Source: Chryseobacterium gleum
GTDB taxonomy: Bacteria > Bacteroidota > Bacteroidia > Flavobacteriales_D > Sanyastnellaceae
Length of the DNA: 54,903 bases
Direction: 5' to 3'
NCBI GenBank assembly: GCA_945881835.1
Contig: CAMCVP010000014.1
Span: forward strand, 1 to 54,903
The notes beneath the pieces were generated by a model, which was not told where the DNA came from, searched no databases, and saw nothing but the letters and a program-made list of their open reading frames with translations. Numbering within the stretch: the stretch's first letter is position 1; each line of letters begins with the position of its first letter. Shown one piece after another: positions 39,890 through 49,265 of this stretch. Made by a program: the position numbers and the translations under genes.

Positions 39890-40745
39890 GGCACTCGTCT
39901 TACTTCATTTCATTGTATTTCTTTGGGGCTTTACAGGAATACTCGGAAAAGAACTCAACTTTTCAGTAACTGTATTGGTCTTCCTTCGCATGATGGTGGC
40001 TCTTGCCTCTATTGCGATTTATAAATATTTCTGGAAGAAATCATTCGTGGTTTCGCGCTTCGACCTCATTAAACTTTTGTTCGTTGGCGTTCTTACCGCT
40101 GCGCATTGGCTGTGTTTTTTCTACAGCATTCACATCAGCAATATTAGCACTGCGCTTGCCGTCATTAGCACCACAGCTTTCTTCGTTGCACTTATTTCTC
40201 CGATGTTTACGCGGAAGAAATTTGTATTGAAAGAACTCGCTCTTGGCACTTTGGTTACCGCAGGTGTTGCCGTTATTTTCAATGTTGAAATGGAATATGC
40301 ATGGGGAATTGTTTTCGCATTACTCGCTGCGCTTTTCGCCGCAATTTTTTCTTCTTTCAACGGAAGGTTTATTCGCACCATACACGCCAGTAATATCGCG
40401 CTTTATGAAATGCTTGGAGGAAGCATGGTTCTTATTGCTGTCATATCAATCCAAGGAGAGTGGAACATAATTGGTAAACTCAGCGCATACGACTGGCTGT
40501 TGGTTGTGTTGCTCGGCACAGTGACCACCGCATTTGCTTTCATTGCTAGCGTGAATGTGATGAAACACCTTTCGCCATTTTCATGTGCCATTGCCATTAA
40601 CCTTGAGCCTGTCTATACGATTCTGTTGGCTCTACTTTTTTACGGGCAATCGGAATACATGCGTCCTCTCTTTTACGTCGGAGCAATCCTTATTCTTTCA
40701 AGTGTTTGGTTGGAAAGTTTGTTGAGGAAAAAAGCCTCTACTTAA
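39873..40745 (+). CDS. EamA-family (DMT) transporter
   Basis: A 290-residue inner-membrane protein with about ten hydrophobic segments arranged as two EamA repeats, including FLWGFTGILGKEL in the first helix and NLEPVYTILLALLFYGQ in the second half, which is the family signature. It likely exports a small metabolite; the substrate cannot be inferred. I start at the ATG at 39873 (MKERNKAL). It overlaps DUF502 by 17 nt and the convergent GH16 gene by 8 nt. Confidence 0.92.
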   Translation: MKERNKALVLLHFIVFLWGFTGILGKELNFSVTVLVFLRMMVALASIAIYKYFWKKSFVVSRFDLIKLLFVGVLTAAHWLCFFYSIHISNISTALAVISTTAFFVALISPMFTRKKFVLKELALGTLVTAGVAVIFNVEMEYAWGIVFALLAALFAAIFSSFNGRFIRTIHASNIALYEMLGGSMVLIAVISIQGEWNIIGKLSAYDWLLVVLLGTVTTAFAFIASVNVMKHLSPFSCAIAINLEPVYTILLALLFYGQSEYMRPLFYVGAILILSSVWLESLLRKKAST

Positions 40746-41622
40746 AAGAATACCCTCTCACGTAATCCACGACAAAGGTGTTCTTTTCAAAAACCGAACG
40801 TTCATTCGATTGTTGAACCGCCATATCTACCAAGATTTTCATTGGCGATCTAGGGAAAACATTTTCTTCTCTTCCAGCTACAATCTTACCGTCCTTGCGG
40901 TCGCTCGATTTTTTATAACGATAAAGCGTGCGCATTTCCTTTCCGTCTGTGTACCAAACAATCGCGCGCTCTGTCCACAAAACACCGTAGGTGTGCATGC
41001 CGTCTGAGCCGTCGAACGGCAGTTTCGCACCCATACCCGACATCTTCTTGTTGTAATGCGTGGTCATGTGCTGAATACGCGCTTGCTTCTTCTGACTGAA
41101 TCTACCAAACAAATTCTCTTCATTCCAAAACTCAAACACGTCTATCTCGTTGTTCGTTCCATCTGATTCTCCATACAGCCAGAACGCCGGCCAGGCATCT
41201 CTTCCCTTCGGTAACTCGCAACGAATTTCATAATATCCCCAGTGGAACAATTCTTTCGATTCGAACTCGCCGGTCTCGTAATTGAAATTACCCTTGCGCT
41301 CTTTCATTCCGTCTGTAATCCAAACGTAAAAGGTCTGATCTTTTCTTTCTTTTGGAAGTGTCGTAATGGTAACCTTTCCATCCTTCACCACCACACTCTC
41401 CTTGGTGAGCCATTGCTGCGTAATCTTCTGATCGGCATCGCGTGTAACGCCTTCGCGAATGGTCCATTTCTGCTCGTTAAGTCGAGTTCCATCAAACTCA
41501 TCGCTGAACGAAAGTTTCATGGGAATACTCATTCCACGAAAATTCAACACCGTGTCTTTCGGCTGAGCGAAAACATATGCAGGCGCTAGTGCGCATAGAA
41601 CGACAAGCAACTTCTTCCACAT
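40738..41622 (-). CDS. Glycoside hydrolase family 16 protein
   Basis: A 294-residue exported beta-glycanase. A signal peptide ends at YVFAQ (residue 20). The GH16 catalytic motif is NEIDVFEFW, with E159 as nucleophile, D161 and E164 as acid/base, and substrate-binding aromatics in RDAWPAFWLYG. Targets of GH16 include laminarin, agar and related marine glycans; the exact substrate is unknown. There are no added binding modules or T9SS tail. It is the last gene of the leftward run, 6 nt after the carbonic anhydrase-like gene. Confidence 0.92.
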   Translation of the reverse strand: MWKKLLVVLCALAPAYVFAQPKDTVLNFRGMSIPMKLSFSDEFDGTRLNEQKWTIREGVTRDADQKITQQWLTKESVVVKDGKVTITTLPKERKDQTFYVWITDGMKERKGNFNYETGEFESKELFHWGYYEIRCELPKGRDAWPAFWLYGESDGTNNEIDVFEFWNEENLFGRFSQKKQARIQHMTTHYNKKMSGMGAKLPFDGSDGMHTYGVLWTERAIVWYTDGKEMRTLYRYKKSSDRKDGKIVAGREENVFPRSPMKILVDMAVQQSNERSVFEKNTFVVDYVRGYSFK

Positions 41623-41628
41623 AAAAAA

Positions 41629-42150
41629 TTATTTTTTAGGTTGAAACCACGATGAATATAGGACATAGTTGTTCGCTATGCGCTGCACTTCGCCTTGAAA
41701 CAATTCCAGAGAAAGGTCTTTGATTTTTTTTGCTGGAATACCCGCGTACACACTTCCGCTTTTCACATGCGTTCCCTCGGTAAGAATGGCGCCGGCTGCA
41801 ATGATGCAGTTCTCTTCAATCACACAATTGTCCATGACTATTGCACCCATTCCAATGAGTACGTTGTCGTGAATGGTGCATCCGTGAACCATGGCGCGGT
41901 GGCCAATGCTCACGTTGTTTCCAATTTTAGTTCCGGCTTTCTGGTAGGTGCCGTGAATGATAGCACCGTCTTGAATGTTCACTTTGTTGCCCATTTCAAT
42001 GGTGTTCACATCGCCGCGAACAACAGCGGTGAACCACACACTGCATTGATCTCCCATCGTAACTTGTCCGACTATCGTTGCGTTTTCAGCAATGAAACAA
42101 TCGTTTCCCCAGACTGGAGAGACGCCGTTAACAGGTAAGATCAAAGGCAT
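41629..42150 (-). CDS. Gamma-carbonic anhydrase family protein
   Basis: A 173-residue left-handed beta-helix protein. Hexapeptide repeats run throughout (IVGQVTMGDQCSVWF, NVLIGMGAIVMDNCVI). Metal-ligand-type histidines are in IIHGT and SIGHRAMVHGCTIHDN, matching the three-histidine site of gamma-class carbonic anhydrases and PaaY/CaiE relatives. It could hydrate CO2 or hydrolyse a thioester; the sequence does not distinguish these. It is 9 nt after the carboxylase gene, a plausible bicarbonate supply for it. Confidence 0.92.
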   Translation of the reverse strand: MPLILPVNGVSPVWGNDCFIAENATIVGQVTMGDQCSVWFTAVVRGDVNTIEMGNKVNIQDGAIIHGTYQKAGTKIGNNVSIGHRAMVHGCTIHDNVLIGMGAIVMDNCVIEENCIIAAGAILTEGTHVKSGSVYAGIPAKKIKDLSLELFQGEVQRIANNYVLYSSWFQPKK

Positions 42151-42159
42151 AGTTTCGAA

Positions 42160-43701
42160 TTACAATGGAATGTTTCCGTGCTTCTTACGCGGCATTTTCT
42201 CTGCTTTGTTCTCCAACATTTCAAATGCACGAATCAACTTCTCGCGAGTAACTGCAGGCTCTATTACTTCGTCTACATATCCGCGTTCAGCGGCGCTGTA
42301 AGGGTTTGCGAATAGGGTAGCATACTCAGCTTCTTTCTCTTTCCACTTCGCGTCTTTATCTGCTGCTTCTGCAATTTCTTTCTTGAAAATAATTTCAGCA
42401 GCTCCCTTCGCGCCCATTACCGCAATCTCTGCCGAAGGCCAAGCGAAGTTCATGTCGGCACCAATGTGCTTGCTGTTCATTACGTCATACGCTCCGCCAT
42501 AGGCCTTACGCGTGATGACAGTTACACGCGGAACCGTTGCTTCGCTAAACGCGTAAAGCAATTTCGCTCCGTTCGAAATAATTCCGTTCCACTCTTGATC
42601 GGTTCCAGGCAAGAATCCAGGAACGTCTTCCAACACCAACAACGGAATATTAAACGCATCGCAGAATCTTACGAAACGTGCAGCCTTGTTGCTGCTCTTA
42701 ATGTCTAACACGCCAGCTAAAAACGCTGGCTGATTCGCAACAATACCAATGCTTCTTCCAGCAAGGCGCGCGAAACCAACCACAATATTTTCAGCGTAAT
42801 CTTTATGTACTTCCAACCAAGACTCTTCGTCTACCAAAGCAGCAACAACTTCTTTGATGTCATAAGGCTGATTCGGATTGGCAGGTATAATTCCATTTAC
42901 TCCTTCTCTTCTTTCGTTGCCCGGTTCGTAAGGCAAGCGGGCTGGAGTTTCCTCGCAGTTTTGCGGCATGTACGAAAGCATTTGACGAATCACCTTCAAC
43001 GCAGCCACATCGTTCTCTGCCGTCAAATGCGTAACACCACTTTTCGTGCTGTGTGCACTTGCACCACCTAAATCTTCACTGCTTACTTCTTCGTGTGTTA
43101 CGGTCTTCACAACGTTCGGACCAGTGACAAACATGTAGCTCGTGTTTTCCACCATAACAATGAAATCTGTTAAGGCCGGAGAATACACAGCGCCGCCAGC
43201 GCATGGACCCATGATCGCACTCAACTGTGGCACTACTCCGCTGGCTTGAACATTCTTGTAGAAGATGTCGGCATAGCCGCCAAGACTCACCACGCCTTCC
43301 TGAATACGCGCACCACCACTGTCGTTTAGACCAATCAACGGCGCGCCGTTTTTCATGGACAAGTCCATGATTTTGCAAATCTTCTGCGCGTGCGCTTCAG
43401 CAAGCGATCCGCCCATTACGGTAAAATCTTGAGAGAAGACATACACCAAGCGTCCGTTGATTTTACCGTATCCGGTAACCACACCGTCGCCCAAATATTT
43501 TTCATTTTCTAATCCGAAATTGGTGCTGCGGTGTGTTACCAACATTCCGATTTCTTCGAAAGAGTTTGAATCTAACAAAACCTCTATACGCTCACGTGCT
43601 GTGAGTTTTCCTTTTTTGTGTTGCGACTCTATACGTTTCGCACCACCACCCAACAAAGCTTCTTGCTTCTTCTGTTCGAGATTGGCTAATTTTTCTTGCA
43701 T
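42160..43701 (-). CDS. pccB: Acyl-CoA carboxylase beta subunit (propionyl-CoA type)
   Basis: A 513-residue carboxyltransferase. The N-terminal crotonase-like half has [20 protein letters not shown] and SGGARIQEG for acyl-CoA binding. The C-terminal half has [14 protein letters not shown] and [19 protein letters not shown] for carboxybiotin. It transfers CO2 to propionyl-CoA (or methylmalonyl/acetyl-CoA relatives). The biotin carboxylase/carrier subunit is not in the window, so it must be encoded elsewhere. It lies in a run with 9-15 nt gaps to its neighbours. Confidence 0.94.
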   Translation of the reverse strand: MQEKLANLEQKKQEALLGGGAKRIESQHKKGKLTARERIEVLLDSNSFEEIGMLVTHRSTNFGLENEKYLGDGVVTGYGKINGRLVYVFSQDFTVMGGSLAEAHAQKICKIMDLSMKNGAPLIGLNDSGGARIQEGVVSLGGYADIFYKNVQASGVVPQLSAIMGPCAGGAVYSPALTDFIVMVENTSYMFVTGPNVVKTVTHEEVSSEDLGGASAHSTKSGVTHLTAENDVAALKVIRQMLSYMPQNCEETPARLPYEPGNERREGVNGIIPANPNQPYDIKEVVAALVDEESWLEVHKDYAENIVVGFARLAGRSIGIVANQPAFLAGVLDIKSSNKAARFVRFCDAFNIPLLVLEDVPGFLPGTDQEWNGIISNGAKLLYAFSEATVPRVTVITRKAYGGAYDVMNSKHIGADMNFAWPSAEIAVMGAKGAAEIIFKKEIAEAADKDAKWKEKEAEYATLFANPYSAAERGYVDEVIEPAVTREKLIRAFEMLENKAEKMPRKKHGNIPL

Positions 43702-43716
43702 GCGGCAAATTTAGGA

Positions 43717-44139
43717 TTATTCCGCTGTGCCTGCTACATCGAATTCCACAACAACCTCCGTTCCGCCGTTGTTAAACAAGCATCTGTCGGCCAAGCGTTG
43801 CATCAAAAAGACACCTCTTCCGTGAGGCAATTCAATGTTTTCAGGAGCGGTGGGGTCTGGAAGATTTTCGTAATCGAAACCCGGACCCTCATCAGAAATA
43901 ATAAATCGCAAAGTCTTTTCATTCTCCAATTCAAAGGTCAATGAAACCTGAAGGTCAGTATTCATGCGGTTTCCATGAACAATAGCATTGTTCACTCCTT
44001 CCGTTAAACAGATCAGTATTTCACCGTAATAATCTTCCTTAACCTTGTGCTCACTACAAACATCGTCTACTAGCTTCTCAGCTAAATGAATGCTTTCAAG
44101 CACGGATGGAAAACGAAGTTGTCTGCGACCTTGGATCAT
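43717..44139 (-). CDS. RsbW-like serine kinase / ATP-binding regulator
   Basis: A 140-residue GHKL ATPase-fold protein of the anti-sigma-factor kinase type. The N-box is CLTEGVNNAIVHGNR, the G1-like motif is ISDEGPGFDYENLPD, and the G2 motif is HGRGVFLMQRLAD. In other bacteria such proteins bind sigma factors or STAS-domain partners; none is adjacent here. It lies 15 nt upstream of pccB and 58 nt after DUF4175. Targets are unknown. Confidence 0.9.
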   Translation of the reverse strand: MIQGRRQLRFPSVLESIHLAEKLVDDVCSEHKVKEDYYGEILICLTEGVNNAIVHGNRMNTDLQVSLTFELENEKTLRFIISDEGPGFDYENLPDPTAPENIELPHGRGVFLMQRLADRCLFNNGGTEVVVEFDVAGTAE

Positions 44140-44197
44140 GAATTAATTTTTGCGTATCAAAAATGAGAAAAAAAACGCGACATTCCATTTATTTCTT

Positions 44198-47100
44198 TCA
44201 GGAATTTCTGAAATAGCGCTGAGTCTTCTCTTTGTAGTAGGGTTTTAAGTTCGGAGAAACAGAACGCAAGGTCTCTACTCCCTTTTGTTTGTTCTTCAAA
44301 AACTCTTCGTATTTCTTAGGGTTTCCAACGGGAGCATTAATGGCCTCGTTGCTCTTGCGCTCTTCGTCCATCTCACGCACGCGCTCGGCTTCTTCGGCCT
44401 TCAACAAGCGAATCATGATGTCATTCTGACGTCGAATGCTCTCTTCCGTTACCTGATTATTTACAATGTCGCGCTGAAGCTTCTCCATCTCCTTCGCAAT
44501 CTGCTTCATTTCATTTCCTGCGCCACTTCCGTCTTCATTCAACTCATTACCCTTCTCTTCCATCATCTTGCGAATAGCGGCTTGTTTCGCGGCCATCTGC
44601 GCCAATTCTTTCGCCTGGCCTTCGTCACCGCCGCTTTTCGATCCGCCGGAATTGTTCTTGCCTTGATTTTGTCCTTTTTTCTTCGCCTCTTCCAACTGCT
44701 TCTGCAAGCCTTCTTGCATGCGCTTCATCTGCGCAGCAGAAGCTTTGCTCTTGCCTTTTCCTTTGCCCTTTCCGCCGGGCTTGTTGCAGCTGCCTTTACC
44801 TTCCTTCTTCGATTTCGATTCGGATTGCATTTGCGCTTGCATCTGCTGCAACGCATCGTCTAACAACAACGCCAAGTTGTTGTAACCCGTCATAGCAGAC
44901 TGCTGGTTCTGCGTAATGCGTCCCATGTTTCCATCTGGAAAATCTTTCATGACGCGATCGAGGTTCGCGTTGATCTCGTTAATCTCGTGATTCACGGTTG
45001 AGCTAATCTCGGGCACGCGCTTGCTCAACGCGAACAGACTGTCTTCGATCATGCGCGAATCGTCTTTCAACTTACGCTGACGTTGCGCCAAGGTCTTCAC
45101 GCGCGGGTCGTTCGATAGGGTCTTCTTCGTCTCTTCCATGAGCGCCTCCTGATCGAAGCTCACCGAAAGAATGTTCTCTAACAAGGCGCGCATGGCAGCC
45201 ATGTCTTCTTCGTGTTGCTCTTGCTCTGCGGCTTCCATGCCGTCTTGCATTTCTTGAGCCATCTGCTTCATCTTTTCCGCTGCCTTCTTCTGCGCCTTCG
45301 AAGCGTTGGCTTTCTTGTTTTGTTTCAATTCGGAAGAAGACTTCTCCTGCTCGTCATCAATCTCTTTCTTCAATCCGTCAGTATCCGGAATCTCTTGCGG
45401 AGTTTCCAATTCTTTGTTCAACTCTTCCGCCTCTTTCAATTCCTTCTTAACGTCTTCGAACTCTTTGTTCAACTGCTCTTGCTCTTTCAGTTTTTCTTCT
45501 GCACTCTTCGACTCGTCGTTGGCTAACTTCTCTTGTTTGTCGGCCAATTCATTGAGTTTTTCAGCGGCTTCCTTCAACTTTTCTTCAACTTCCAATTCTT
45601 TGAATTGCTCCAACGCACGGTCTAACTCCTTCTCTAAATCTTCGGTCGTAAGATTCATCTTTTCTATTTCTTTTCGAAGCTCGTCCTTGTTCAATTCGTT
45701 CATGAGCTTCTGAAGTTCCTGCATCATTTCCTTCATTTCAGGACTTAGCATTTCGTTCATCAGACGCTCAAGCTCTTTTTGCTTTTCAGCCATCTGCTCG
45801 TCTTTCTGCTCTTGGTTGCGTTGCTGGTTCTGCTTTTGAATTTCTTGAACCTGCTCTTCCAATTTTTTCTGACGCTCAATGAGGTCTTCCAATTTTTTCT
45901 TGTCTTGCCAATTCAGATTTTGCTTCTCGAGCATTTCGCGTTCGAGTTGCTTCATTTCTTTTTGAAGTTTTTCCGCTTCACGTAAGCTCGATTCCAATTG
46001 GTCTTTGATGCTTTCGCTTTGCTCGTTGCGCATTTCCTTCAGTTCTTCTTCCGTAGGATTCACGAATTGTCTTATTTGGGAGCGTGTGCTCTTCGCGCCG
46101 TGCACGCCGTCGTTGTCCCACACTTCGAAGAAGTAATTCACTTCGTCGCCGGGCTCTAGATTGAAGATTGAGAAATCTACTGCGTGGAAAAACTGATCTC
46201 CGGTTGTTCCCACTTCAAACTGAATGGGCAACACGGTTGCGCTTTCTACGGCCTTACCGTCGCGCATGTGAACGGCAGTGAAGGTGAGTTTCGTAAGGCC
46301 GTAATCGTCTTGAATACCGCCGGTGAAATAGTGAACGTAACGCGAGGTAGAATCGGTTTCGTCTTGAACGCTTATGCTTGGGTATCCGTCGGCAACTACG
46401 TTCACTTGATACGACAGGGCGTTTCCGTTTTGCACTTGATCGTTTTGAGGAATGACGCTGTATGCAAAATTCTGCGAAGCATTTTCGCGGTGCTCGAATC
46501 CGTTTGAAGTTTCTTCGAACGGCAATTTACCTGCGGCTGTTTCGAAGAGAACAGCGGAGGTATTTTCACCGGCGATTTTCCAGATGAGTTGTGTGCCTTC
46601 GGGAACCAATAGATCGCCGGTGTTGTTCACCACAGCGTTCTCCTTCTTCAAGTAAGAAGGGTAGTTCACTTCAATCTGAAACTGAGTAAGCTTCGGCATT
46701 TGCAGCACATCGAGGTTATATCCTTTGCTGTGAAATTTTCCACCATAAAATACAATCACCGCATCTTCTTTCACATTCGAAAGGGTGTATGAAAAGTCAA
46801 TGTTGCTCTTCTTCACCATTTGAAATTTCTGTCCGTTTACTTCAATGAAAACCTGCGCTGGAATTTCCTTTCCTGTCACTTGCATGCGCACCTCGTAGTC
46901 TGTGTTTTCAATCGCAGTTAAGGTGTCGTTCAACATGTCCATGGTGAACGGTGCTTCCTCTTCAATAATCTCGTTGTAGCGCAGCAGACGGTCGGTAGGT
47001 TTTAGAATGAAGGAAGGCGTAATTAAAAACAACACACCGAATACGCCCACCAGCGGAAGCAAGTAGCGCAAATATTTTTTGTTCTTCTTCACATCAATGG

Positions 47101-47536
47101 CCGCTGTGAAGGGCACTGGGCGCAGCGATTGCATGCGCTGTGCTATGCTTGCTTGAAGCAAACTGCTTTCCGCATGTTCGTTCAGTTGTGATTGAAGTTG
47201 AAGGGTATTCAGAAGTCGATCGTCTACTTCCGGAAAATGTTGACCAATAATTTTAGCAGCTTGTTCGTAGGAAATGTGCCTTCCCAATTTCAACATAGAA
47301 AAAAATGGCAATGCAATTCTTGAAACGAAGAAGTAAGCAGCAGAGGCTAAAAATCCGAAGAAGAAAATGGTTCGAACCGTTGGACCGAAGTGACCAAAGT
47401 ATTCGAGTGTAACGAGAATGAGATAGAGTCCTAAGAAAAGTGCGGCTACATACAAAAGCCCTTGAACCATGCGGTTCTTGTAGTACTTCCGAATGAAGTC
47501 GTCTAAGCGTTGTATGAGTTGTTCGTATGCGTTCAT
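44198..47536 (-). CDS. DUF4175-family large membrane protein with charged coiled-coil core
   Basis: A 1112-residue protein. Three N-terminal hydrophobic helices (about residues 25-45, 53-75 and 152-172) are followed by an Ig-like periplasmic region (to about 490). A very long segment then follows, rich in Glu, Lys and Gln (about 490-1060, for example EKLQKEMKQLEREMLEKQN), which must form extended coiled coils, with a Gly/Lys-rich interruption near 950-1000. It is the Bacteroidota DUF4175 family; its role is unknown, but envelope organisation is a reasonable guess. ALDH is upstream (46-nt gap) and the RsbW-like gene follows. Confidence 0.88.
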   Translation of the reverse strand: MNAYEQLIQRLDDFIRKYYKNRMVQGLLYVAALFLGLYLILVTLEYFGHFGPTVRTIFFFGFLASAAYFFVSRIALPFFSMLKLGRHISYEQAAKIIGQHFPEVDDRLLNTLQLQSQLNEHAESSLLQASIAQRMQSLRPVPFTAAIDVKKNKKYLRYLLPLVGVFGVLFLITPSFILKPTDRLLRYNEIIEEEAPFTMDMLNDTLTAIENTDYEVRMQVTGKEIPAQVFIEVNGQKFQMVKKSNIDFSYTLSNVKEDAVIVFYGGKFHSKGYNLDVLQMPKLTQFQIEVNYPSYLKKENAVVNNTGDLLVPEGTQLIWKIAGENTSAVLFETAAGKLPFEETSNGFEHRENASQNFAYSVIPQNDQVQNGNALSYQVNVVADGYPSISVQDETDSTSRYVHYFTGGIQDDYGLTKLTFTAVHMRDGKAVESATVLPIQFEVGTTGDQFFHAVDFSIFNLEPGDEVNYFFEVWDNDGVHGAKSTRSQIRQFVNPTEEELKEMRNEQSESIKDQLESSLREAEKLQKEMKQLEREMLEKQNLNWQDKKKLEDLIERQKKLEEQVQEIQKQNQQRNQEQKDEQMAEKQKELERLMNEMLSPEMKEMMQELQKLMNELNKDELRKEIEKMNLTTEDLEKELDRALEQFKELEVEEKLKEAAEKLNELADKQEKLANDESKSAEEKLKEQEQLNKEFEDVKKELKEAEELNKELETPQEIPDTDGLKKEIDDEQEKSSSELKQNKKANASKAQKKAAEKMKQMAQEMQDGMEAAEQEQHEEDMAAMRALLENILSVSFDQEALMEETKKTLSNDPRVKTLAQRQRKLKDDSRMIEDSLFALSKRVPEISSTVNHEINEINANLDRVMKDFPDGNMGRITQNQQSAMTGYNNLALLLDDALQQMQAQMQSESKSKKEGKGSCNKPGGKGKGKGKSKASAAQMKRMQEGLQKQLEEAKKKGQNQGKNNSGGSKSGGDEGQAKELAQMAAKQAAIRKMMEEKGNELNEDGSGAGNEMKQIAKEMEKLQRDIVNNQVTEESIRRQNDIMIRLLKAEEAERVREMDEERKSNEAINAPVGNPKKYEEFLKNKQKGVETLRSVSPNLKPYYKEKTQRYFRNS

Positions 47537-47582
47537 GCCACTTTCTTCAGCATTGAAAGATACAAACGAATTTGTTTGACAC

Positions 47583-49031
47583 TTATTTTTTCGGAACGGA
47601 AATACATACGTTTTGCGCTTCGGTGAAGAATCGCAACGCTTCCCATCCGCCTTCGCGGCCCACGCCCGATTGTTTCACTCCGCCGAAAGGCGTGCGCAAG
47701 TCTCTTTCCAACCAACAGTTCACCCACACAATTCCAGTTTGAAGATTTCCTGCTAGACGGTGCGCCACGGTAACGTTGGTAGTCCAGATGCTGGCTGCTA
47801 ATCCGTATTTCGTGCTGTTCGCTAAGGCCTGCACTTCTTCTTCCGTTTCGAAGGGTTGAAGGGTAATTACTGGACCGAAGATTTCTTCCTGATTGGTTCT
47901 GCAGGAAGCGTTCAATCCCTCGATAATCGTGGGTTGCATGAAGTAACCTCCGGCGTTTTCTCCTTCCAATACAACACGCTCGCCACCGCAAATAACGGTG
48001 CCGCCTTCTTGCTTCGCCAATTCAACAAAAGAAAGCACTTTGTTCAGGTGTGGCTCGCTCACTAAAGCGCCCATTTTCGTTTTGTCTTCGGAAGGATTTC
48101 CTGGGACGATGCGCGAAACTTTTTCAATTAACGCTACTTTGAATTTTTTGTAGATGCCGCTTTGCACGTAGAGGCGTGATCCGCAAAGGCAGATCTGTCC
48201 TTGGTTTGCGAAGGACGTGCGAACGGTGGTTGAAAGCGCTTCATCGAAATCGCAATCGTTGAAGATGATGTTCGCATTTTTTCCACCCAACTCCAACGAC
48301 ATCTTTTTGAACTTCGGTGCCACCACAGAAGCAATGTGCGCGCCAGTTGCGGTGCCGCCTGTAAACGAGATGGCCTTAATGCCGTTGTGCTGCACAATGG
48401 CCTCTCCGGCTTCCGGACCGTATCCGTGAACAATGTTCAAGACTCCCGCAGGCATGCCTGCTTCCGCGCAAAGTTTTGAAAACAGGTAAGCGGTATATGG
48501 GGTAATTTCTGAAGGCTTCGCCACCACGCAGTTTCCTGCAGCGAGGGCTGGCGCTATTTTCCAAGTGAATAAGTACAAGGGAAGGTTCCAAGGAGAAATA
48601 CATCCGACCACACCAATGGGCTTGCGCAGGGTGTAGTTGATGTACTCGGTATTCGGATGAGCCTCGCTTGCGAAGTGCAAAATGCCTGAAGCGAAGAAGC
48701 GAATGTTGGCTTCAGCGCGAGGAATGTCCACTGCCCGAGAAAGCGAAATAGGCTTTCCATTGTCGAGGGTTTCGGCCTGAGCAAGTGCCTCGGCGTTCGA
48801 TTTTATAAGGTCTGAAAGGCGAATTAGCACCTCTGAGCGCTTTTCCACAGAAAGATTTGACCACGAAGGGAAGGCCGCTTCAGCGGCCGTAACTGCCGCG
48901 TCTACATCGGCTTGTTCGCTGCGAGGAATAAGGCTGTAAACCTTACCAGTAGAAGGATCTACGTTGTCTATAGTATTTCCGGAAACGGCAGAAACAAACG
49001 TTCCGTTGATGTAGTTCTGAAGTGAAATCAC
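47583..49031 (-). CDS. Aldehyde dehydrogenase (NAD-dependent)
   Basis: A 482-residue ALDH-superfamily enzyme oxidising an aldehyde to an acid. Motifs: ISPWNLPLYLFTWKIAPALAAGN for NAD binding, ISFTGGTATG, the general-base glutamate in LELGGKN, and the catalytic cysteine in GQICLCGSRLY (about residue 281). C-terminal PFGGVKQSGVGREGG is typical. Closest in style to 2-hydroxymuconic-semialdehyde and ALDH8-type dehydrogenases, but the substrate is uncertain. First gene of the leftward six-gene run ending with GH16. Confidence 0.93.
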   Translation of the reverse strand: MISLQNYINGTFVSAVSGNTIDNVDPSTGKVYSLIPRSEQADVDAAVTAAEAAFPSWSNLSVEKRSEVLIRLSDLIKSNAEALAQAETLDNGKPISLSRAVDIPRAEANIRFFASGILHFASEAHPNTEYINYTLRKPIGVVGCISPWNLPLYLFTWKIAPALAAGNCVVAKPSEITPYTAYLFSKLCAEAGMPAGVLNIVHGYGPEAGEAIVQHNGIKAISFTGGTATGAHIASVVAPKFKKMSLELGGKNANIIFNDCDFDEALSTTVRTSFANQGQICLCGSRLYVQSGIYKKFKVALIEKVSRIVPGNPSEDKTKMGALVSEPHLNKVLSFVELAKQEGGTVICGGERVVLEGENAGGYFMQPTIIEGLNASCRTNQEEIFGPVITLQPFETEEEVQALANSTKYGLAASIWTTNVTVAHRLAGNLQTGIVWVNCWLERDLRTPFGGVKQSGVGREGGWEALRFFTEAQNVCISVPKK

Positions 49032-49072
49032 AGGCTTATTTTTAAAAAACGAAGATAGAAACAGAAAAATAC

Positions 49073-49103
49073 TTGGTGTTATGAAAAGAAAGTATTTATT
49101 TTG
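49073..49103 (+). promoter_or_regulatory. Promoter of tRNA-Gln
   Basis: TTG at 49073-49075, a 21-nt spacer, then TATTTTG at 49097-49103, a slightly shortened form of TAnnTTTG. It lies about 28 nt before the mature tRNA 5' end. Confidence 0.6.
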
Positions 49104-49131
49104 CAGTCGCTTTTCGAAGGAAAAGTGAGAT

Positions 49132-49202
49132 TGCCCGATCGTCTAATGGCAGGACAACTGTTTTTGGTGCAGTTTATATAGGTTCGAATCCTGTTCGGGC
49201 AA
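49132..49202 (+). tRNA. tRNA-Gln (anticodon TTG)
   Basis: A complete cloverleaf: the 7-bp acceptor stem TGCCCGA pairs with TCGGGCA; the anticodon stem ACTGT/GCAGT encloses TTTTGGT with anticodon TTG; the T arm ATAGG/CCTGT encloses TTCGAAT. Discriminator base A at 49202. CCA is not encoded. A perfect terminator follows. Confidence 0.95.
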
Positions 49203-49207
49203 CGATC

Positions 49208-49238
49208 AAAAAGCCGCTTCAATGAAGCGGCTTTTTTT
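49208..49238 (+). terminator. Terminator of tRNA-Gln
   Basis: Perfect stem with core AAGCCGCTTC / GAAGCGGCTT and a 3-nt loop, preceded by an A run and followed by seven or more Ts. It works in either direction. Confidence 0.93.
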
Positions 49239-49265
49239 ATTCTTAATTTGCAAAAAATATTCGCA

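Noticed and set aside
45212-45985. Long rightward Leu/Phe-rich frames opposite DUF4175
   Set aside because: They are antisense shadows of a Glu/Lys-rich coiled-coil gene: GAA/AAG codons read backwards give Phe/Leu. No homology signal.
47533-47991. A leftward 152-residue frame overlapping the ALDH 3' end
   Set aside because: It is Arg/Ser-rich and out of frame with the clear ALDH sequence on the same strand; a frame shadow.
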